A model generated the notes under the pieces. That model did not search any database, was not told the DNA's origin, and worked only from the letters and a program-made list of their open reading frames with translations. The translations under genes were made by a program, and so were the position numbers. Positions 16,899-25,352 of a stretch of DNA of 64,000 nucleotides are shown here, piece by piece. Source of the stretch: an uncultured Pseudomonadales bacterium (GTDB lineage Bacteria; Pseudomonadota; Gammaproteobacteria; Pseudomonadales; Azotimanducaceae); NCBI GenBank assembly GCA_938017975.1, contig CALIKQ010000003.1, forward strand, positions 62,001 through 126,000, in the 5' to 3' direction. Every line of letters begins with the position of its first letter. The stretch's first letter is position 1.

Positions 16899-18539
16899 AT
16901 GACGATGTCTCAAACACCCTTGCTACTTTCTAGAATATTGGGTCGCGGCGCGCAGCTTGATCCCAATGAGGAAATCGTAACGTTAATGGCCAACAGCACT
17001 CATCGGCAAACCCTCAAGGCAACCTGGGATCGTGCCAATCAGCTGGCTGCTGCATTGCAGGCGCACGGCATCAAAGAAGGGGATCGAGTCGCCAGCTTTA
17101 TGTGGAACAATTATCGTCATCTAGAGCTCTATCAGGCAGTCCCTTCAATGGGCGCAGTTCTCCACACCCTCAATATAAGACTGGGGCCGGCGGATCTCGA
17201 ATACATTATCAACCACGCTCAGGACCGCATCATATTTGCAGATGAGGATTTGCTGCCACTGCTTGAACCCCTCTTGGAGAAAATACCATCGGTCGAAAAA
17301 ATTATCGTTTGTCGTCACGGTGAAGGTGGCGAGACCTCGTTTGCCGCCACGGAGGACTACGAGTCGTTCATCGATGATCACACAACCCACTTTGACTGGC
17401 CCAACATCGACGAAAACGCACCGATGGGGCTTTGCTACACCAGTGGCACGACCGGAAAACCCAAGGGCGTGATGTATACCCATCGCTCCACCTACTTGCA
17501 CACGATCAATCAGGCAATGACCGATTCGATGAACCTATCTGCCCTCGATGCAGTCTGCGGCATTGTCCCTATGTTTCATGCCATGGGCTGGGGCATCCCT
17601 TTCACAGCATCCATGCTCGGCTGCAAACAAGTCATGCCGCACCGCTTCATGGACCCAGTTAAATTGTTAGAACTGATGTGCGATGAAGAAGTGACCCTTT
17701 CGGCTGGCGTTCCCACCATTTGGCAGGGCATCAAAACAGTTCTGGAGAATAATCCTGGAAAATATGACACCCAATCACTGTCACGGCTAACCTGCGGCGG
17801 TTCAGCGCCCCCTGTATCGATGATGCGCTGGTATTGGGAGGAGCATGATATCGAAATGATTCAAGGTTGGGGTATGACCGAAACCAATCCCTTGGGCACG
17901 CTGTCGAGGAAAGTTGCCAAACGCTCGCATTTGGCCCTGAGTGAAGATCAACAATTTGAAAATATCGCCAAAGCGGGATTGGCGAGCCCCGGGCTTGAAA
18001 TCGAAATTTTCGATGAAGATTGGAATCCGCTTCCCCACGACGGAGAATCCGTCGGAGAGCTACTGATCAGAGGGCCGTGGATTTGTTCTGAATATTACAA
18101 TGATCCGCAACCAGAAAAGTTTCATGACGAATGGCTCGTCACTGGTGACGTTGCAAAAATTGATAGCGAGCAATACCTAATTATTGCTGACCGTTCTAAG
18201 GATCTGATCAAATCAGGTGGCGAATGGATTTCTTCAGTGGATCTAGAAAATCACATCGTCGCGCTCGAAGGAGTTCGCCAGGCCGCCGTTGTCGCACAAC
18301 CGCACCCTAAATGGGATGAGCGGCCAGTCGCACTTGTCATTCTTATTGAAGGCAGTAACGTCACCAAAGAACTCATTTTGGAGCACTGCTCAGAAATGTT
18401 TGCAAAGTGGCAGCTTCCCGACGATGTCATCTTTGTCCAAGACATTCCCTTAACGTCCACTGGAAAAATCGACAAAAAGATTATTCGTGGTCAATTAGAA
18501 GAAGACGGATATCAATTGCCCGACTTACGCTCGGCTTAA
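16899..18539 (+). CDS. Fatty-acid/long-chain acyl-CoA ligase (AMP-forming)
   Basis: The 546-residue ANL-superfamily ligase activates a carboxylic acid to its CoA ester via an acyl-AMP. Motifs visible are LCYTSGTTGKPKGVMYTHRS (P-loop), QGWGMTETNPLG (A5), VTGDVAKID (A7), ADRSKDLIKSGGEWIS (A8), and the C-terminal TSTGKIDKK with the catalytic Lys. It resembles the medium/long-chain AlkK/FadD branch. The ATG is preceded by AGAAGGAGAATTAAC, a strong ribosome site. A Rieske protein and a TesB thioesterase follow on the same strand, suggesting a small lipid- or aromatic-acid operon. Confidence 0.9.
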   Translation: MTMSQTPLLLSRILGRGAQLDPNEEIVTLMANSTHRQTLKATWDRANQLAAALQAHGIKEGDRVASFMWNNYRHLELYQAVPSMGAVLHTLNIRLGPADLEYIINHAQDRIIFADEDLLPLLEPLLEKIPSVEKIIVCRHGEGGETSFAATEDYESFIDDHTTHFDWPNIDENAPMGLCYTSGTTGKPKGVMYTHRSTYLHTINQAMTDSMNLSALDAVCGIVPMFHAMGWGIPFTASMLGCKQVMPHRFMDPVKLLELMCDEEVTLSAGVPTIWQGIKTVLENNPGKYDTQSLSRLTCGGSAPPVSMMRWYWEEHDIEMIQGWGMTETNPLGTLSRKVAKRSHLALSEDQQFENIAKAGLASPGLEIEIFDEDWNPLPHDGESVGELLIRGPWICSEYYNDPQPEKFHDEWLVTGDVAKIDSEQYLIIADRSKDLIKSGGEWISSVDLENHIVALEGVRQAAVVAQPHPKWDERPVALVILIEGSNVTKELILEHCSEMFAKWQLPDDVIFVQDIPLTSTGKIDKKIIRGQLEEDGYQLPDLRSA

Positions 18540-18698
18540 TTGCGCGCAACGTCAAGTGTTGGTGCGGTGTCCGTGGACGCCGCATTGCAACAGCGATATC
18601 CCTTCATTTACCAACAGTTCACGTTGACGCCTTGGATCGAATCGTTCTTAGGCCGTTCGACTGATCAGTTGTTAGCCCTTGGTGAGCATAGGATTGTT

Positions 18699-19019
18699 AT
18701 GAGTTCTAAATTTTTGACCGTTGCACACATCAGCGAAGTCCCAGAAGGCGGCCAACTGCGCATCGAGCTTGAGGATAAAGAAATTTTGCTCTGTCATCAC
18801 GAGGGCGAGATCTTTGCCCTAGACTATTACTGCTCGCACGATCACTTGGGCCTAGAAGGTGGCACTTTCGAAGGCGGCGCGATTGTCTGCCCCTACCACG
18901 GTGCAGAGTTTTGTCTGAGGACCGGTGACGTTAAGGCGGGGCCTGCTTGGGAAGCCATCGACACCTATCCAGTAAAAATCGAAGACGATGTCATTGTCCT
19001 GGTCGAGACCAGCCAGTGA
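18699..19019 (+). CDS. Rieske [2Fe-2S] ferredoxin-type protein
   Basis: The product from ATG 18699 (behind AGGATTGTT) is 106 residues. Both Rieske ligand boxes are present: CSHDHLGLE and CPYHGAEFC, each contributing one Cys and one His. The length and lack of a catalytic domain fit a soluble ferredoxin component that feeds electrons to a Rieske non-haem oxygenase or a related enzyme. The frame is open up to TTG 18540, and the 53 extra codons are not obviously random, so a longer form is possible. No oxygenase alpha subunit is encoded in the window, so its partner is elsewhere. It overlaps the tesB start by GTGA. Confidence 0.8.
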   Translation: MSSKFLTVAHISEVPEGGQLRIELEDKEILLCHHEGEIFALDYYCSHDHLGLEGGTFEGGAIVCPYHGAEFCLRTGDVKAGPAWEAIDTYPVKIEDDVIVLVETSQ

Positions 19020-19879
19020 GTGTAGTCTTGGCCAAGGCGCTGCTAGAGAAGTTAAATTTAGAAGCCATCGATCTGGATCTCTTTCGAGCGCAAAACGAAG
19101 AGGCATTTGGCGGCCGCTTATTCGGCGGCCAGGTCCTCGCTCAAGCGCTCGCCGCGGCTCAAAAAACACTCTACGATCATCGACCCTGTCATTCATTACA
19201 TGGCTACTTTCTCAGGCCTGGGCGCCTCGACACACCGGTGGTCTTTCAAGTTGAGCGGATCAGGGACGGACGGAGCTTCACGACTCGCCGTGTGATCGCT
19301 GTTCAGCGCGGACAAGCCATATTTAGCCTCGATGCTTCTTTTCAACTACCCGAGCGAGGGCTCAACCATCAAGTCCAAATGGGGAGCTATCCAAGTCCGG
19401 ATCAACTCGAGGACGATCAAGCCGTGGCAGCGCGACTAGATCTCGAGGAGCCGCGGAAAACTTGGATGACCCGACCGAAGCCATTTCAAACGCGATCTGT
19501 CTCACCTCTTGATCTTCCGCCCGTCAACCGCACAGAGCAAGCGGTATGGATTCGTTTCTCAAGCACTATCTCCAGCCCTGATCAGCAGCAGCAATTACTC
19601 GCTTATGCGTCCGACATGGGCCTCGTCAGCACTTCTGCACTTCCGCACAGAGAGCATCTTTCACGGGATCATTTTCAGATGGCAAGTCTCGACCACACCT
19701 TGTGGTTCCACGACGATTTCGATGTTTCAGAGTGGGTGCTCTACGTAAAAGACACGCCAGTCACCGGCGGTAACCGTGGCTTGAACCGAGGTACGTTTTT
19801 TGATGACGAAGGGCGTTGTATCGCCTCCGTGATTCAAGAGGGCTTGATGCGCGTTGCCGACACAAACCATCAAGGCTGA
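19016..19879 (+). CDS. tesB: Acyl-CoA thioesterase II
   Basis: The start is the GTG at 19016 overlapping the Rieske stop codon (GTGA), giving 287 residues, the usual TesB length. Hotdog signatures are clear: LDLFRAQNEEAFGGRLFGGQVLAQAL, HSLHGYFLRPG, GRSFTTRRVIAVQ, and in the second half SLDHTLWFHDDFDVSEWVLY. TesB hydrolyses a broad range of acyl-CoAs in the cytoplasm. It probably relieves CoA trapping in the pathway served by the upstream ligase. Its end overlaps a convergent small gene by 10 bases. Confidence 0.9.
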   Translation: MSVVLAKALLEKLNLEAIDLDLFRAQNEEAFGGRLFGGQVLAQALAAAQKTLYDHRPCHSLHGYFLRPGRLDTPVVFQVERIRDGRSFTTRRVIAVQRGQAIFSLDASFQLPERGLNHQVQMGSYPSPDQLEDDQAVAARLDLEEPRKTWMTRPKPFQTRSVSPLDLPPVNRTEQAVWIRFSSTISSPDQQQQLLAYASDMGLVSTSALPHREHLSRDHFQMASLDHTLWFHDDFDVSEWVLYVKDTPVTGGNRGLNRGTFFDDEGRCIASVIQEGLMRVADTNHQG

Positions 19880-20046
19880 TATTCATCCTCGAGGAGTGCT
19901 TCTTGGTGTCGATCGAGGGCATCGAGCGCCTCCAAGTGCGCTGCAATAAAAGCGTCCATAGACGGGTAAGACATCACTTTTTGACCTCGCCAATAAACGT
20001 GCACGCCGGATTTAGTTTTGTCTAAATAGATCCCAGTACGCATCAT
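19870..20046 (-). CDS. Small protein of 58 residues, unknown function
   Basis: An ATG-ATG start is preceded by CGAGGAGGCCC, one of the best Shine-Dalgarno sequences in the window, and opens a 58-codon frame that ends in TGA. The product is acidic and well composed: a beta-hairpin-like start (GIYLDKTKSGVHVYWRGQKV), then an amphipathic helix (MDAFIAAHLEALDALDRHQEALLED). I do not recognise the family. It is convergent with tesB and overlaps its last 10 bases. The ribosome site plus coherent composition make it a probable real gene. Confidence 0.6.
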   Translation of the reverse strand: MMRTGIYLDKTKSGVHVYWRGQKVMSYPSMDAFIAAHLEALDALDRHQEALLEDEYQP

Positions 20047-20361
20047 GGGCCTCCTCGAAAAATGTCATTGAGATGCTTCAAAATCTCGCATTGTACTCGC
20101 GACCCTTATTCATGGTTTATTCCCCAACAGGATTGATTGCGTGACGCAATGGGTTGGATGCTTGGTTGAGGTATTGACTGAGGAAATAAGATCGAGCCAA
20201 CTCGGGCCTAGAACCAGCCATCCCTCAAGAGATCCTTAACCGCCTCTTTTTTAACGCGATTTAACACCTCAGGCAAATAACCCCCAACGACAATTTCTTG
20301 CATTTTTACAGCGCATATGGGTTCATCCCGATACACACGCGTTTGATGAGAGGAACCTTGA
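20047..20361. other. Intergenic region between small ORF and LLM gene
   Basis: About 315 bases without a convincing gene. It must hold the divergent promoters for the 58-residue protein and the LLM oxidoreductase. A 31-codon minus-strand frame near 20208-20303 (MQEIVVGGYLPEV...) has a coding-like composition but no ribosome site. I saw no clear operator palindrome or terminator. Confidence 0.4.
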
Positions 20362-21276
20362 ATGAAAATTGGATTGATGGCCGCTGTAACCGACGCGCCA
20401 GACGCTACCCTCGATGGTCTTATCGAGGACGCGGTTCGGGCGGAAGCCGAGGGATTTGCCTCGTTGTGGATGGCCAATATCTTTGGTCTCGATGCCGTTT
20501 CGACCCTTGCATTGGTTGGAAGAGAAACCAAAACCTTGCAGCTTGGTACTGCCGTAACGCCCACCTATCCACGACACCCCACAGCTCTGGCGCAACAGGC
20601 GTTGACCACAGCAGTAGCCTGTCAAAACCGCTTTAATCTGGGCATTGGACTGTCTCATCAGGTGGTCATCGAATCGATGTTCGGACTCTCTTATGAAAAA
20701 CCTGCTCGACACATGCGTGAATATTTATCAGTGCTCATGCCACTTCTAGCAGGTGAAACCGTGCAGTTCTCAGGCACCCAGTATCAGGTCAATCAAGTCA
20801 AATTGAGCTTGCCAGGTCAGCCGAAAGTACCAACCTTGGTCGCAGCCCTGGGCCCAATCATGCTCAAAATTGCAGGCGCCATGGCCGACGGAACCATCAC
20901 TTGGATGACCGGAGAGCGAACGCTTGCCTCCCATATCATTCCCCAGATCAGCACCAGCGCAGAGGAAGCGGGCCGTCCAGCACCAAGAATTGTTGCAGGA
21001 TTTCCTATTGTGGTTACCAAGGCCGCCGAAGAGACACGGGCAGCGATAGACACCTCACTGGCGATTTACGGAACACTGCCCAGCTATCGCGCAATGCTAG
21101 ACAAAGAGGGACTCAAAGGCCCAGGTGATCTTGCACTGGTTGGGGACGAAACCGAGGTTCGCAGTCAGCTGAATCAACTCAGAGCGATTGGTGTCACCGA
21201 CTTCACTGCAGCGATCGCTGCAACAAACTCTGAAGATGCTGCAAGGACGCGGGAATTTCTAGCTAGCGAATGTTAA
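20362..21276 (+). CDS. LLM-class oxidoreductase, probably F420-dependent
   Basis: The 304-residue luciferase-like TIM barrel starts at an ATG behind AGAGGAACC. N-terminal MKIGLMAAV, LQLGTAVTPTYPRHPTALAQQALT, FNLGIGLSHQVVIESMFGLSYEKPARHMREYL and VALGP-type segments match the LLM family that I associate with TIGR03564-like F420 enzymes. Such enzymes transfer hydride between reduced F420 and a substrate. The window encodes a full F420 pathway, which supports F420 rather than FMN as cofactor, but that is inference. Substrate unknown. It converges on another LLM gene with a 4-base overlap. Confidence 0.8.
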   Translation: MKIGLMAAVTDAPDATLDGLIEDAVRAEAEGFASLWMANIFGLDAVSTLALVGRETKTLQLGTAVTPTYPRHPTALAQQALTTAVACQNRFNLGIGLSHQVVIESMFGLSYEKPARHMREYLSVLMPLLAGETVQFSGTQYQVNQVKLSLPGQPKVPTLVAALGPIMLKIAGAMADGTITWMTGERTLASHIIPQISTSAEEAGRPAPRIVAGFPIVVTKAAEETRAAIDTSLAIYGTLPSYRAMLDKEGLKGPGDLALVGDETEVRSQLNQLRAIGVTDFTAAIAATNSEDAARTREFLASEC

Positions 21277-22187
21277 TCGAAGCGAGGCAATACCTCTTGA
21301 ATCAGACGCTCCGTCTGGTTCAGGAGATCTCCGGTTCCATCCGCGATCGGTATCAGTACGAATTTTGAGCAGCCGGCATCGATAAATTCTTTTACCCGCT
21401 GCGTAATGTCATCGCCAGAGCCAATGGCCAAATATTCGGTTGGATCTTGTTTCAACCGCGCCTGAAGCCCTTTCATCGACTGCTGCGCAATCGGTTCATC
21501 AGCGCTGCCAAAGCGAAACGAAAAGGTTGCACCATAATGATCATCGTCAATGGTGCGCTCGTATTTGGGTAGAGCCGCTTTAATACCAGCAACCACTGTT
21601 TTTGTATGGCTCGGAGTATCGATGCCAGCAAGCCAACCTGTCCCCAGTCGAGCAGTTCGCTCGATCGCCGCCTGAGATGCACCTCCAATCCATAAAGGTA
21701 ATCTAGGATTCGCTGGTTTGGGCGAAATACTTGCGCGGTCATACTGAAAGTACTCGCCTTTAAAAGATACTTCATCCTTGGCCCAAAGCTGCTGCAGAAG
21801 ATACAAAGCTTCGTCGGCCTTCTTCCCCCGACCCTTCGTTGGGGTCCCCGTAGCACTGTAATCGCGGCTGAGCGCGCTACCGATGCCAAAAGCGGGCAGT
21901 AGCCGCCCGCCACTGAGGAAGTCTATGGTTGCACATTGCTTTGCGGTCAGTAGCGGATCACGAAGCGCAATGCTCGCGACGTTCATTCCAAAACGAATCT
22001 TTTCGGTTGCACCCGCCAACGCGGCCATGGTGGATAGCGTCTCCAGATTGGGTTCTTTCGAGATCAAACGATCTGTTTGCCAAATTGAATCAATGCCGCC
22101 CGCTTCACATTGGGTGATCCACTTAAAATAGTCCGGCCCCCGATCTAAGGGAAATCGACCTAATCCAATACCAATACCGATTGCCAT
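21273..22187 (-). CDS. LLM-class flavin/F420-dependent oxidoreductase
   Basis: The 304-residue LLM protein has IGLGRFPLDRGPDYFKWITQCE at the N-terminus, then IRFGMNVASIALRDPLLTAKQCATIDFLSGGRLLPAFGIGS and PLWIGGASQAAIERTARLGTGWL, all typical of the TIM-barrel family. It is more generic than the other LLM genes here, so FMN or F420 are both possible. Its ATG follows directly on the TAG of the upstream PEP mutase-family gene (TAGATG) behind GAGGAGAATT, so the two are an operon. The pair suggests oxidation and C-C bond handling of the same metabolite. Confidence 0.8.
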   Translation of the reverse strand: MAIGIGIGLGRFPLDRGPDYFKWITQCEAGGIDSIWQTDRLISKEPNLETLSTMAALAGATEKIRFGMNVASIALRDPLLTAKQCATIDFLSGGRLLPAFGIGSALSRDYSATGTPTKGRGKKADEALYLLQQLWAKDEVSFKGEYFQYDRASISPKPANPRLPLWIGGASQAAIERTARLGTGWLAGIDTPSHTKTVVAGIKAALPKYERTIDDDHYGATFSFRFGSADEPIAQQSMKGLQARLKQDPTEYLAIGSGDDITQRVKEFIDAGCSKFVLIPIADGTGDLLNQTERLIQEVLPRFD

Positions 22188-23024
22188 CTAATTCTCCTCG
22201 TCAAGCGCCCATACCGACTCAAAATCAAGCCAGTCATTAAGCGCATCAAACTGAGCAACCTCCGATGATTGTCGGCCTTCTTGAGACAAATACTGCAGAC
22301 TCGATTCAAGCCCTTGGGTCATCGCGCCTAGTAGGTAGGTTGGATGAATCACAAGTTGAAAGCCTAGATCAAATAGCGCCTGATCTGGTAGTAGCGGCGT
22401 TCGACCTCCTGCAACCATATTGGCAACGAGCGGTAACCCTTTCAGCGATTCGCCGATCTTCCTGAGCTCCTCTGGAGATTCTGGAGATTCGACAAACAGC
22501 ACATCAGCACCGGATTGCGCGTATGCCTCGGCGCGTCTCAGCGCCTCATCTAGACCCCACTGAGTTCGGGCATCTGTACGAGCGACAATGATAAATTCAG
22601 CGCTGTCCCGGGTTGCGACAGCCACCTTGATCTTTTTCTGCATGTCGGCCGAATCCACGACTCTACGGTCTCGAGTGTGGCCACAGCGTTTTGGGAATTC
22701 TTGGTCCTCGATTTGGATGGCTGCCGCGCCGGCGCGCTCGTAACCCGCGACTGTTTGGGCGACGTTTGCTAGGCCGCCAAATCCCGTATCTCCGTCTGCG
22801 ACCAGCGGCGCATCGACTGCGGCCGTAATCGCCGATACGCGTTCAACCATTTGAGAATAAGACACCAGTCCAGCATCTGGCTTACCCAGCAGTGTTGCGG
22901 AAACCCCATAGCCGGTCATATAAAGTGGACCTTTAACGTAGTGCGCTGCGATCCTAGCCGAGAAAGGATCAAAAACGCCCGGCAGTGAAAAACATCGTCC
23001 CTGTTTCAAGGCTTCAAACAACAT
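22188..23024 (-). CDS. Isocitrate lyase/PEP mutase-family enzyme
   Basis: The 278-residue TIM-barrel protein of the ICL/PEPM superfamily has the metal-binding DGDTGFGG block, the IEDQEFPKRCGHT loop containing the lyase-type KxCGH cysteine, and VARTDARTQWG. The Cys in KRCGH favours a lyase (2-methylisocitrate lyase-like or other C-C lyase) over a phosphonate mutase. It is shorter than methylisocitrate lyase (PrpB, ~295) and no prp genes are nearby. It is the first gene of a two-gene operon with the LLM protein at 21273. Substrate is uncertain. Confidence 0.8.
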   Translation of the reverse strand: MLFEALKQGRCFSLPGVFDPFSARIAAHYVKGPLYMTGYGVSATLLGKPDAGLVSYSQMVERVSAITAAVDAPLVADGDTGFGGLANVAQTVAGYERAGAAAIQIEDQEFPKRCGHTRDRRVVDSADMQKKIKVAVATRDSAEFIIVARTDARTQWGLDEALRRAEAYAQSGADVLFVESPESPEELRKIGESLKGLPLVANMVAGGRTPLLPDQALFDLGFQLVIHPTYLLGAMTQGLESSLQYLSQEGRQSSEVAQFDALNDWLDFESVWALDEEN

Positions 23025-23216
23025 AAGGATAACCCCATCTATGGATTGCGCCGCGACCGTCCTACCGCCGAGCTGCTTCTGTCTTTGAACCGTTCAGCCC
23101 GATCGCGCAATTCTTGTCTCTGCCCTATGGTATCTCAAATTTGGTATCAACCGGAGTCGCACTCGGATTGAGTTTTCGAGTATCCTGAAGCGGTATCAAT
23201 GAATGAGGAATCGGCT

Positions 23217-24194
23217 TTGAAAGCTATTGTGTGCGAAACCTTTGATCATCCAAGCCAATTAACGGTTCAAGAGGTTGAAGCGCCATCTCTCTCAGAACAC
23301 GACGTTTTACTTGACATCGCCGCAACAGGCCTTGGATATGTCGATGCTTTGATGGTATCAGGGCTTTACCAGATCAAACCCAATCTACCTTTCATTCCGG
23401 GCAACGAAATTGCGGGCACCGTTATTCAAATTGGCAGCGCCGTCAAATCACTCAGCCCGGGAGATCGCGTGTTAGCCATGCTCTCAAGGGGGGGGCTCGC
23501 CGAGCAGGTGGCAGTTCCTGAGACCGCCTGCCTGCCAATTCCCCAGCAGCTTTCCTTTCAGGCAGCAGCTTCCTTTTTAGTCAATTACTGCACTGCTCAT
23601 CACGGCCTAATCCACTGCGGAGCCCTGGCTGAAGGGGAAACAATTCTAATTCTCGGGGCGAGCGGCGGGGTTGGCATGGCTGCGATTGATTTGGCCAAAA
23701 ACCTTGGCAGTCGAGTCATCGCGGCAGTCTCGAGTCAGGAAAAACTAAGTGCCGCGCTCTCTGTAGGCGCCGACATTGGCATACTCTACAGCGAGGATTC
23801 ATGGCGAGATGATCTAAAAGCAGCTCTGAGTGGGGCACCTCTCAACGTGGTGTATGACCCTGTGGGTGGTGATTATGCCGACCCAGCACTGCGGAGTCTG
23901 GCTCCTGGCGGCCGCTATTTGGTCGTTGGATTCGCCAGCGGAACGATCCCTCAATTTGCGGCCAATTTGGCGCTCTTAAAGCAAATCAGCATCATCGGCG
24001 TAAACTGGGGTGCGCATATCGCCATTCATCCTCAGGTTTCCCAGCGGGTAACCCAGGACCTGCTCACTCGGATCAGTGAGGATCGGTTACGTCCTGAAGC
24101 AGGTCAATGTTTCACTTTGAGTGAAGCCGGCGTCGCAATGACCCAAATGTTAGATCGAAAAGCCATCGGTAAAGTTGTCATCACCCAGGAATAA
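23217..24194 (+). CDS. Zinc-free MDR-family NADPH:quinone reductase-like protein
   Basis: The TTG at 23217 (MKAIVCETFDHP) behind GAGGAATCGGCT gives the usual N-terminus of this family; the frame also offers ATG 23199. The product is ~325 residues. It has a GroES-like N-terminal domain (PFIPGNEIAGTVIQIG) and a Rossmann domain (ILILGASGGVGMAAIDLAKNLG, VVYDPVGGDYADPALR). Zinc-ligand cysteines are absent, as in quinone oxidoreductases and enoyl reductases. It is followed at 3 bases by an epoxide hydrolase gene, so both may act in one pathway. Confidence 0.85.
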   Translation: MKAIVCETFDHPSQLTVQEVEAPSLSEHDVLLDIAATGLGYVDALMVSGLYQIKPNLPFIPGNEIAGTVIQIGSAVKSLSPGDRVLAMLSRGGLAEQVAVPETACLPIPQQLSFQAAASFLVNYCTAHHGLIHCGALAEGETILILGASGGVGMAAIDLAKNLGSRVIAAVSSQEKLSAALSVGADIGILYSEDSWRDDLKAALSGAPLNVVYDPVGGDYADPALRSLAPGGRYLVVGFASGTIPQFAANLALLKQISIIGVNWGAHIAIHPQVSQRVTQDLLTRISEDRLRPEAGQCFTLSEAGVAMTQMLDRKAIGKVVITQE

Positions 24195-24197
24195 TTT

Positions 24198-25352
24198 ATG
24201 TCAGACATCACACCCTTTCAAATCGCGGTCCCCGAATCTCAGCTTGCAGACCTCAAGCTCAGACTCTCGTTAACCCGATTCCCAGACAAAGAAACACCCA
24301 GCGATTGGTCTCAGGGGATACCTCTTGAATACATGCAGAAGGTCAAAGAATATTGGCAAAACACCTACCATTGGCCTGACCGACAGGCTTTGCTGAATCG
24401 CTGGCCCCAGTTTAAAACTGAGTTGCAGGGCTTGGGTATTCACTTTCTTCATATCCGGTCTGAACATGAGGATGCCCGACCGTTGCTCATGACCCATGGC
24501 TGGCCTGGCTCCATCGTCGAATTTCAGAAAACGATCGAACCTCTCACGAATCCAACCGCGCATGGGGGCACCGCTGACCAGGCCTTTCACGTCGTTTGCC
24601 CTACGCTGCCTGGATTTGGCTTTTCGGACCAACCCACAGAACCCGGCTGGGGTATCGAAAAAATTGCTAGGGCTTGGGATGAACTGATGGTCCGTCTGGG
24701 CTACCCTCAGTACCTCGCCCAGGGCGGAGACTGGGGAGCCATTGTCACCACTGCGATTGGCGCCCAAAACCTTGGGCACTGCCAAGGCATCCACATCACC
24801 ATGCCAATCGTGGGCCCAGACCCGGAAACGCTCAACGATCTCTCTGAAATGGAGCAGGCTAGCCTTGCAGCAGCCCAGTTCTATCAAAATCATGACTCGG
24901 GTTATTCGAAGCAGCAAAGCACGCGCCCTCAGACCCTCGGATACGGCTTGGCAGACTCTCCGATTGGCCAAGCCGCTTGGATCTTGGAGAAATTCTATCA
25001 ATGGATGGATTGCCAGGGTGATCCGATGAACGTCGTCACCCTCGATGAGCTGCTCGACAACATCATGCTTTATTGGCTTCCGGACGCGGGCGCCTCGTCG
25101 GCCAGAATTTATTGGGAAAGTTTTGGAAGCAATACCCTCTCATCGGCACCGGTTGAGCTGCCCTCTGCGATCAGTATTTTTCCAAAGGAGATCTTTAAAA
25201 GCTCTGAACGCTGGGCGCGAAAACGCTTTACTGGCCTGCTTTATTTCAATGCATTGGACGAAGGGGGGCACTTCGCGGCGCTCGAACAACCTGAGAGTTT
25301 CGTCAACGAGCTCCGCAAAGGGTTCGATGGGATGAATTTTAGGATGTCTTAG
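24198..25352 (+). CDS. Epoxide hydrolase-family alpha/beta hydrolase
   Basis: The 384-residue protein has the N-terminal EHN domain of microsomal-type epoxide hydrolases (FQIAVPESQLADLKLRLSLTRFPD, then WPQFKTELQGLGIHFLHIRSE). The catalytic domain carries the HGWPGSIVEF oxyanion motif and the nucleophile in QGGDWGAIVTT. A late His (EGGHFAALEQP) completes the triad. These enzymes hydrate epoxides in the cytoplasm; bacterial members act on lipophilic or aromatic epoxides. It is in an operon with the MDR reductase. Its 3' end overlaps the convergent AraC-type gene by 14 bases. Confidence 0.88.
   Translation: MSDITPFQIAVPESQLADLKLRLSLTRFPDKETPSDWSQGIPLEYMQKVKEYWQNTYHWPDRQALLNRWPQFKTELQGLGIHFLHIRSEHEDARPLLMTHGWPGSIVEFQKTIEPLTNPTAHGGTADQAFHVVCPTLPGFGFSDQPTEPGWGIEKIARAWDELMVRLGYPQYLAQGGDWGAIVTTAIGAQNLGHCQGIHITMPIVGPDPETLNDLSEMEQASLAAAQFYQNHDSGYSKQQSTRPQTLGYGLADSPIGQAAWILEKFYQWMDCQGDPMNVVTLDELLDNIMLYWLPDAGASSARIYWESFGSNTLSSAPVELPSAISIFPKEIFKSSERWARKRFTGLLYFNALDEGGHFAALEQPESFVNELRKGFDGMNFRMS

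Noticed and set aside
20208-20303. 31-codon minus-strand ORF (MQEIVVGGYLPEV...)
   Set aside because: Coding-like composition but no ribosome site and very short; not enough to call a gene.
22188-23024. Phosphonate biosynthesis PEP mutase
   Set aside because: The KRCGH lyase-type cysteine is present and no phosphonopyruvate decarboxylase or other phosphonate genes are nearby.
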